Below the pieces are notes generated by a model. That model was not told the origin of the DNA and did no database searches. It saw only the letters and a list, made by a program, of their open reading frames with translations. This document shows, in pieces, positions 11,050 to 15,864 of a DNA stretch of 15,864 nucleotides; the first letter of the stretch is position 1, and every line of letters begins with the position of its first letter. Source of the DNA: Xanthomonas translucens pv. translucens DSM 18974 (GTDB lineage Bacteria > Pseudomonadota > Gammaproteobacteria > Xanthomonadales > Xanthomonadaceae); the NCBI RefSeq assembly GCF_000331775.1, contig NZ_CAPJ01000375.1, forward strand, positions 1 to 15,864, written 5' to 3'. The position numbers were made by a program, and so were the translations under genes.

Positions 11050-11322
11050 TCAGGCGGCGGTCTTGATCGCCTTGATGCGGGCGGTCAGGCGGCTCTTGTG
11101 GCGCGCTGCCTTGTTCTTGTGGATCAGACCGCGCGAGCTGAAACGGTCGAGGATCGGCTGGGCAACGGCGAAAGCGGCTTCGGCGCCGGCGGCGTCGTTG
11201 GCGTCCAGGGCCTTGATGACCTTCTTGACGGCGGTGCGCAGCATCGAACGCTGAGCCGTGTTGCGCGCGTTGCGCACGACGGTCTGCTTGGCGCGCTTCT
11301 TGGCGGACTTGATATTGGCCAC
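11050..11322 (-). CDS. rpsT: 30S ribosomal protein S20
   Basis: S20 binds 16S rRNA in the small subunit. The 90-residue product begins [13 protein letters not shown] and has the typical helical, basic composition with [10 protein letters not shown] and [12 protein letters not shown]. The start codon is GTG at 11322 with AGGA about 9 bases upstream. The E. coli gene also uses a non-ATG start (TTG), where it takes part in feedback control of S20 synthesis; whether that applies here is inference. It converges on obgE and is divergent from murJ. Confidence 0.97.
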   Translation of the reverse strand: MANIKSAKKRAKQTVVRNARNTAQRSMLRTAVKKVIKALDANDAAGAEAAFAVAQPILDRFSSRGLIHKNKAARHKSRLTARIKAIKTAA

Positions 11323-11381
11323 GGTGGTGGTTTCCTGGAAAGCTGTGTGGTGGATAAAAACAAGCGGGAGAGTATGAAGGT

Positions 11382-11411
11382 TCTAAACAACTGCGTCAAG
11401 CCAATTGTCAA
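11382..11411 (-). promoter_or_regulatory. Candidate rpsT promoter
   Basis: On the minus strand TTGACA (11411-11406) is followed after 18 bp by TTTAGA (11387-11382). A second TTGACG a few bases downstream could pair with CATACT at 17 bp. The -35 box lies beside the murJ ribosome-binding site, so expression of the two divergent genes may interfere. Confidence 0.55.
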
Positions 11412-11423
11412 GAGGGTCGCTGC

Positions 11424-13031
11424 ATGAGCACGCCGCGCATGCTCCGCGGGCTGCTCTCGTTCAGCAGCATGACCATGGTCTCGCGCGTGCTGGGGCTGGT
11501 ACGCGATCAGGCTATCACCATTTCGTTCGGCGCCAACGCGACCACCGACGCTTTCTGGGTCGCGTTCCGCATTCCGAACTTCCTGCGCCGGCTGTTCGCG
11601 GAAGGCTCCTTCGCCACCGCCTTCGTGCCGGTGTTCACCGAGGTCAAGGAAACCCGGCCGCATGCCGACCTGCGCGCGCTGATGTCGCGGGTGTCCGGCA
11701 CCCTGGGCGGGATTTTGCTGCTGGTCACTGCGCTGGGGCTGATCTTCACCCCGCAGGTGGCGCTGCTGTTCAATCCCGGCTCCAGCGACGATCCGGCCAA
11801 GTTCGGCCTGATCGTCCACCTGCTGCGGCTGACCTTCCCGTTCCTGCTGTTCGTGTCGCTGACCGCGCTGGCCGGCGGCGCCTTGAACAGCTTCCATCGC
11901 TTCGGTCTGCCGGCGCTGACCCCGGTGATCCTCAACCTGTGCATGATCGCCGGCGCGCTGTGGCTGGCGCCGAAGCTGGAGGTGCCGATCCTGGCGCTGG
12001 GTTGGGCGGTGCTGGTCGCCGGGCTGCTACAGCTGCTGTTCCAGTTGCCGGCGCTGCGCGGCATCGACCTGCTGACCCTGCCGCGCTGGGGCTGGAGCCA
12101 TCCGGACGTGCGCCGGGTGCTGACGCTGATGGTGCCGACCCTGTTCGGCTCCTCGATCGCGCAGATCAACCTGCTGCTGGACACGGTGATCGCCTCGTTC
12201 CTGTACGCCGGCTCGCAGAGCTGGCTGTCGCAGGCCGACCGCTTCCTGGAATTGCCGCTGGGCGTGTTCGGCGTGGCGCTGGGCACGGTGATCCTGCCGG
12301 CGCTGTCGCGGCACCACGTCAAGACCGACCATGCCGGCTTCTCCAACGCGCTGGACTGGGGCCTGCGCACCACGCTGCTGATCGCGGTGCCGGCGATGCT
12401 GGGGCTGATGCTGCTGAGCCAACCGCTGGTGGCCACGCTGTTCCAGTACGGCAAGTTCACCGCGTTCGACACGCGCATGGCGGCGATGTCGGTGTTCGGG
12501 CTGAGTTTCGGCCTGCCCGCGTTCGCGCTGCTGAAGGTGCTGCTGCCGGCGTTCTACTCGCGCCAGGACACGCGCACCCCGGTGCGCGCCGGCGTGGTCG
12601 CGCTGGTCGCCAACATGGTGCTGAACCTGCTGTTCCTGGCGATCCTGTACCAGCTGTGGGTGCCGGCCGAGCTGCGCGCGCAGGGCGTGCGCGCGGCGCT
12701 GGCGGCGGTGCCGGGCCTGCATCTGGCACTGGGCCTGGCCAGCGCGGTGGCCAGCTACATCAACCTGTCGCTGCTGTGGCGCTGGCTGCGCCGTGCCGAG
12801 GTGTACCGGCCGCGGCCGGGCTGGGCCGGCTACCTGCTGCGGCTGGGCGTGGCCTGCGCGGCGATGGCCGCGGTGCTGGGGCTGGGCCTGCACTGGCTGC
12901 CGGGCTTCACCACGATGGACAAGTGGCACCGCATCGGCAGCCTGCTGGCGCTGGTCGGTGGCGGCGGGGCGGTGTATCTGCTGGCGTTGCTGGTGTTGGG
13001 GTTCAGGCCGCGGGATTTGCGCGAGCAGTGA
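11424..13031 (+). CDS. murJ: Lipid II flippase MurJ (MviN)
   Basis: MurJ moves lipid II from the inner to the outer face of the cytoplasmic membrane for peptidoglycan synthesis. The 535-residue protein is strongly hydrophobic throughout, consistent with the 14 membrane segments of the MOP-superfamily flippase. Diagnostic stretches are SSMTMVSRVLGLVRD, FGANATTDAFWVAFRIPN, LRRLFAEGSFATAFVPVF, ADRFLELPLGVFGVALGT and LFQYGKFTAFD. Functionally important arginines of E. coli MurJ (18, 24, 52, 270) correspond to Arg21, Arg27, Arg55 and Arg273. The ATG at 11424 has AAGAGGG about 7 bases upstream. The stop is followed directly by a 22-copy heptamer array. If the TGA were read through, 58 more codons of mostly GLGTRDS repeats would be added. 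Confidence 0.97.
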   Translation: MSTPRMLRGLLSFSSMTMVSRVLGLVRDQAITISFGANATTDAFWVAFRIPNFLRRLFAEGSFATAFVPVFTEVKETRPHADLRALMSRVSGTLGGILLLVTALGLIFTPQVALLFNPGSSDDPAKFGLIVHLLRLTFPFLLFVSLTALAGGALNSFHRFGLPALTPVILNLCMIAGALWLAPKLEVPILALGWAVLVAGLLQLLFQLPALRGIDLLTLPRWGWSHPDVRRVLTLMVPTLFGSSIAQINLLLDTVIASFLYAGSQSWLSQADRFLELPLGVFGVALGTVILPALSRHHVKTDHAGFSNALDWGLRTTLLIAVPAMLGLMLLSQPLVATLFQYGKFTAFDTRMAAMSVFGLSFGLPAFALLKVLLPAFYSRQDTRTPVRAGVVALVANMVLNLLFLAILYQLWVPAELRAQGVRAALAAVPGLHLALGLASAVASYINLSLLWRWLRRAEVYRPRPGWAGYLLRLGVACAAMAAVLGLGLHWLPGFTTMDKWHRIGSLLALVGGGGAVYLLALLVLGFRPRDLREQ

Positions 13032-13190
13032 GGACTCGGGACTCGGGACTCGGGACTCGGGACTCGGGACTCGGGACTCGGGACTCGGGACTCGGGACTC
13101 GGGACTCGGGACTCGGGACTCGGGACTCGGGACTCGGGACTCGGGACTCGGGACTCGGGACTCGGGACTCGGGACTCGGGACTCGGGACG
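13032..13190. repeat. 22-copy perfect heptamer array after murJ
   Basis: Twenty-two tandem GGACTCG units (13032-13185) plus GGAC begin at the first base after the murJ TGA. There is no variation between units. Both strands are open in all frames across the array (GLGTRDS one way, RVPSPES the other). One and a half more GTCCCGA units in inverted orientation lie at about 13264-13276. Otherwise 13191-13380 holds only the promoter/leader-like segment described separately. Confidence 0.97.
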
Positions 13191-13263
13191 GGTCTCACGG
13201 GTGAATGAGCCGAATCCAAAGTCTGCTGGATCGCATTGGTGCGAGCAGCGTCTGCTTTTACGT

Positions 13264-13340
13264 GTCCCGAGTCCCGTGCCACCCGAGCTATAATTAACGG
13301 TTAAGCATCATCGGCCGACGCACCCGCGCCGGCGCTTCTT
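13264..13340 (+). promoter_or_regulatory. Orphan promoter/leader resembling the ribF 5' region
   Basis: A perfect -10 TATAAT (13289-13294) is followed by CGGTTAAGCATCATC, a GC-rich stretch, and GGAAGGAG (a strong ribosome-binding site), but no start codon follows in place. The same order of motifs (heptamer-like CCCGA units, CCACCC, GCTATA.T, CGGTTA.GCATCATC, CGCTT..CGGA) occurs just before ribF at 14840-14929. Confidence 0.55.
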
Positions 13341-13380
13341 TCGGAAGGAGCTCTCTTCACAGCTATCGACACACACTCGA

Positions 13381-13794
13381 TCAGCGTTGCTCTAAGGCTC
13401 TTTGTGCGTCTCGGATGGCCTTTATAAATCCTTGTTTGTCCTTAGGGGAAATCAGGATTCTCTTCTGGCCATAGTGTATTTCAAGGCGATCAAGAGAGAG
13501 GGCCGGGCTGGAAATTGGATTTGATGAAGGCCTTATGTCACTAATCTGATCTAGCGGTATACGTTGCCTGATCGGGCCGCTGCGAACGATGAGGACTTCT
13601 GATTCAATGGTGTATGCCGTGGAAAGCAGGAGCCAGGCGGGCAATACGGTACCTATAACAAAGACGGCTGCCGCGGTTAGCAAGCCTCCATTGGATCGCC
13701 CATGCGACGCAGCTACGACAGTTACGAGAGAGACCGCGATCACTAACAACATGATAGCCGCTAACCACCAGTCGATCTTCGATCTGAACGTCAT
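13381..13794 (-). CDS. Small membrane protein with a bacterial PH-like domain (bPH/DUF1200-like)
   Basis: This is a 137-residue protein. Two predicted membrane segments (about residues 10-29 and 38-58) are followed by a cytoplasmic domain of about 65 residues. It contains TIESEVLIVRSGPIRQRIPL, DQISDIRPS and the diagnostic SSPALSLDRLEIHYG and ILISPKDKQGF. That pattern is typical of the bacterial PH-domain family found in Bacillus YyaB-type proteins. The ATG at 13794 has GGAG about 9 bases upstream. G+C is roughly half by eye, far below its neighbours, and codon use is correspondingly mixed. It lies beside a transposase remnant, which suggests horizontal acquisition. No biochemical function is established for the family. 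Confidence 0.8.
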   Translation of the reverse strand: MTFRSKIDWWLAAIMLLVIAVSLVTVVAASHGRSNGGLLTAAAVFVIGTVLPAWLLLSTAYTIESEVLIVRSGPIRQRIPLDQISDIRPSSNPISSPALSLDRLEIHYGQKRILISPKDKQGFIKAIRDAQRALEQR

Positions 13795-13903
13795 AACTTG
13801 CTCCGACTCTCACTCTGAGGTGCTAGGCCAGAGATCCTGATTGAATAGGCCTGAACCGCGGATATGGCTGTGCTGAGTTGGGTCTCGTCGAATTGGAAGA
13901 GCG

Positions 13904-14554
13904 CCGTGGCGCCTGCTCCCCAACGACTTCCCGCCCTGGGAGGCGGTCTACCAACAGACGCAGCGCTGGCTGCAGGCGAGCTGCTTTGAAGCCATGGTCA
14001 GCGATCTGCGTTCCATCCTGCGTGTCGCCCAGGGGAAGCAAGGCCAACCCAGCGCCATCATCCTGGACGGGCGGACACTGCAATCCACCTGTGAGAGTGG
14101 CCCGCGCGCCGGTTACGACGGCTATAAGCGGAAGAAAGGCAGCAAGGTGCATATGGCAGTGGATACGCTCGGGCATTTGCTTGCAGTGCAAGTCACGCCT
14201 GCCAACGAACAAGAGCGTGCTCAAGTGCGCTCGCTCGCGCAGGAGGTGCAACACGTCACAGGTGACACCGTGACGGTGGCATTCGTGGATCAAGGCTACA
14301 CCGGCCAGGAGCCGGCGCAAGCGGCTCAGGAAGAGGGAATCGATCTGCACGTGGTGAAACTTCCCGAAGCCAAGAAAGGGTTCGTGTTGCTTCCTCGACG
14401 CTGGGTCGTCGAACGCAGCTTCGGCTGGGTCAACCGCTTCCGTCGGCTTGCACGCGACTACGAGCGCTTGCCGGAAACCCTGGCTGGCCTGCATTTCGTC
14501 GTCTTCACGGTCCTCATGCTCAGCAACGCTGCCGCCATCCTTCAAAGTTCATAA
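13904..14554 (+). pseudogene. 5'-truncated IS5-family transposase
   Basis: The reading frame matches IS5-family transposases of the IS1031/IS427 type from about codon WRLLPNDFPPWEAVYQQTQRW to the natural C-terminus LSNAAAIL. The catalytic DDE residues are all present: Asp in ILDGRTLQS, Asp in AFVDQGYTG and Glu in RRWVVERSFGW (Asp25, Asp99 and Glu140 counting from the ATG at 13994). The N-terminal part, including the DNA-binding region, is missing; upstream of about 13904 similarity stops, and the frame meets a TGA at 13874. Translation from the internal ATG at 13994 would give 186 residues. The element is presumably inactive. Confidence 0.85.
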
Positions 14555-14561
14555 CACGCTC
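13904..14561 (+). mobile_element. Left-truncated IS5-family insertion sequence remnant
   Basis: The right end appears intact: AGTTCATAACACGCTC (14546-14561) overlaps the transposase stop and resembles IS5-group terminal repeats. It is followed by TAA, a plausible 3-bp target repeat. No matching GAGCGTGTTATGAACT left end was found anywhere upstream, so the left boundary is set where transposase similarity begins. Confidence 0.7.
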
Positions 14562-14860
14562 TAAGCTCGTACACAGAGAGGCCCTGATCATGGAGTCGAA
14601 CTGGGCAGTGATCCTGAGTGTCCGGGCCGGGACGTCTTTGGATCAGCGATTGACAGTGGTTACCGATTGTTTTCGGGCGCTCTGGTCCTCGCCAGGAATA
14701 CGTCTCGGTGATTCGGCCGACGATACTGCTCGAATCCAGCGCATGATCGGCAACCATCGCCGACGTCTGCTGTTTTATCGGTCGATTCAGGTCTTGGGAG
14801 TGGCCCATCTTCACTTTTCCGCGACCCTAATCCAGACCCCGAACCCCGAACCCACCCCTC
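14562..14860. other. Non-coding stretch between IS remnant and ribF promoter
   Basis: About 300 bp without a recognisable gene. Open frames exist on both strands (118 codons on plus, 90 on minus) but neither has a good start context or any family resemblance. TTGACA at 14650-14655 has no convincing -10 partner. Degenerate heptamer-like units (CCCCGAA CCCCGAA) lie at 14837-14850. Part of it may be the native murJ-ribF spacer. Confidence 0.5.
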
Positions 14861-14866
14861 AGTCGC

Positions 14867-14872
14867 TATACT
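14867..14872 (+). promoter_or_regulatory. Candidate -10 box of ribF
   Basis: TATACT lies 57 bases before the ribF ATG. No clear -35 is seen. The leader contains a possible small hairpin GGCGC-CCCA-GCGCC (14899-14912). Confidence 0.45.
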
Positions 14873-14929
14873 CGCCGGTTACGCATCATCATCGACCGGC
14901 GCCCCAGCGCCGACGCTTCGGACCGAGGA

Positions 14930-15864
14930 ATGAGCAGGCTGTTTAGAGACGTCGAGGGCGGGATTTTGTTCCCGCAGGGAAGCGTGGTCTGCATCGGCGC
15001 CTTCGATGGCCTGCATCTGGGCCACCGTGCGCTGGTGCGCCATGCGCTGGCGCGCGCGCGCGCGCTGGGCGTGCCGGCGGTGGCGTTGAGCTTCGAGCCG
15101 CTGCCGCGCGAGTTCTTCGCGCCGGCAGCGCCGCCGCCGCGGCTGACCCTGGCACGGACCAAGGTCGAAGGCCTGCAGCAGCTCGGCGCGGACAGCGTGG
15201 GCCTGCTGCGCTTCGATCTGCGCCTGTCGTCGATGAGCGCGCAGGATTTCGTGCGGCGCACCCTGGTCGATCGGCTGCAGGCGCGCGAGGTGTGGATCGG
15301 CCCGGCGTTCCGTTTCGGCCACAAGCGCGGCGGCGACATCGCGCTGCTGCGCGAGATGGGCGCGCAACTGGGCTTTTCCGCCGGCGAGATCGAGCCGGTG
15401 CATCTGCGCGACGAACGCATCTCCAGCACCCGCATCCGCGAATTGCTGGTGGCCGGCGCATTCGCCCACGCCGCCGAACTGCTCGGCCGCCCGTACGCGA
15501 TCGACGGCCGCGTGGTGCGCGGCAAGCAGCTCGGGCGCACACTTGGCTATCCCACCGCCAACCTGCGTTTCCCGCGCACCCCGGCGCTGTCGGGCATCTA
15601 CGCGACCTGGGTGCACGGGGTGACCGCGCAGCCGTGGCCGGCGGTGTCCAGCTTCGGCACGCGGCCGACGGTGCAGGGCGTGGAGCCGCTGCTGGAAGCG
15701 CACCTGTTCGATTTCCACGGCGACCTGTACGGGCGCCACATCGCCGTGGAATTCGTCGCCAAGTTGCGCGACGAAGAAACGTTCTCCGATCTGCCGGCGC
15801 TGACCGAACAGATGCACCGCGACGCCGCACTGGCCCGCCGCCTGCTCGCGTCCGCGCCGCCGCC
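14930..15864 (+). CDS. ribF: Bifunctional riboflavin kinase/FAD synthetase, partial at window edge
   Basis: RibF makes FMN from riboflavin and then FAD, in the cytoplasm. The window holds 311 codons without a stop; the family is usually 310-340 residues, so only a short C-terminal piece is missing. The N-terminal FAD-synthetase (nucleotidyltransferase) domain shows GAFDGLHLGH (residues 23-32) and ISSTRIRELL (164-173). The C-terminal flavokinase domain shows LGYPTANLRFP (205-215), SSFGTRPTVQG (240-250) and LEAHLFDFHGDLYG. The start MSRLFRDVEGG at 14930 fits the family, but the only purine-rich ribosome-binding site (GAGGA) is directly against the ATG, so initiation may be weak or atypical. In Xanthomonas ribF normally follows murJ and precedes ileS. 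Confidence 0.96.
   Translation, partial: MSRLFRDVEGGILFPQGSVVCIGAFDGLHLGHRALVRHALARARALGVPAVALSFEPLPREFFAPAAPPPRLTLARTKVEGLQQLGADSVGLLRFDLRLSSMSAQDFVRRTLVDRLQAREVWIGPAFRFGHKRGGDIALLREMGAQLGFSAGEIEPVHLRDERISSTRIRELLVAGAFAHAAELLGRPYAIDGRVVRGKQLGRTLGYPTANLRFPRTPALSGIYATWVHGVTAQPWPAVSSFGTRPTVQGVEPLLEAHLFDFHGDLYGRHIAVEFVAKLRDEETFSDLPALTEQMHRDAALARRLLASAPP

Noticed and set aside
13032..13190. CRISPR-like array
   Set aside because: The units are contiguous 7-mers with no spacers and there are no cas genes; it is a simple tandem repeat.
11405..13204. 599-codon frame overlapping murJ
   Set aside because: It is the +1 shadow of murJ that stays open through the heptamer array; it has no membrane-protein character or domain.
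13205..13250. tRNA-like GAATCC segment near 13211 and again near 14732
   Set aside because: No acceptor stem, anticodon arm or T-loop consensus could be built around either.
14590..14946. 118-codon plus frame and 90-codon minus frame (14542-14814) after the IS remnant
   Set aside because: No ribosome-binding site, no similarity I recognise, and overlap with the ribF promoter or the IS end.

Overview
The window is a G+C-rich chromosomal segment that looks like Xanthomonas or a very close relative in the Xanthomonadaceae. The reasons are the gene order (uvrA / rplU-rpmA-obgE / rpsT / murJ / ribF), the protein sequences (for example the Bpt, TesB and UvrA variants), and intergenic GTAG-headed REP palindromes. 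Most genes are housekeeping, with short intergenic gaps. What stands out is the intergenic DNA: heptanucleotide arrays, long palindromes and one acquired patch.

Region 1 (1-4798). On the minus strand is bpt (N-degron leucyltransferase). Divergent to it is a secreted five-EF-hand protein with a clean terminator. After a REP-containing gap comes a minus-strand cluster read echA-like isomerase -> tesB thioesterase -> DUF2007-like membrane protein, which suggests acyl-CoA metabolism. Divergent from the isomerase is a periplasmic PCu(A)C-type copper chaperone.

Region 2 (4799-8783). A composite repeat element (heptamer array, 82-bp palindrome, A/T hairpin, inverted heptamer array) separates the copper chaperone from a convergent pair, uvrA and a small hotdog thioesterase that overlap by 4 bp. 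uvrA is followed upstream by a divergent intergenic region carrying a good sigma-70-type promoter for rplU.

Region 3 (8784-11423). rplU-rpmA end at a strong terminator, and a second copy of the composite element follows. Its right-hand heptamer array runs straight into the obgE promoter region. obgE and the convergent rpsT share a bidirectional terminator. rpsT and murJ are divergent.

Region 4 (11424-15864). murJ (lipid II flippase) is followed at the very next base after its stop by 22 perfect copies of a 7-bp repeat. Then comes a patch of lower G+C with a small PH-domain membrane protein and a 5'-truncated IS5-family transposase. The patch is bracketed by two related copies of what appears to be the ribF promoter/leader. 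ribF itself runs off the right edge.

No rRNA, tRNA, CRISPR array or complete mobile element was recognised. No obvious new multi-gene system is present. The best leads are the composite heptamer/palindrome elements and the duplicated ribF 5' region around the insert.
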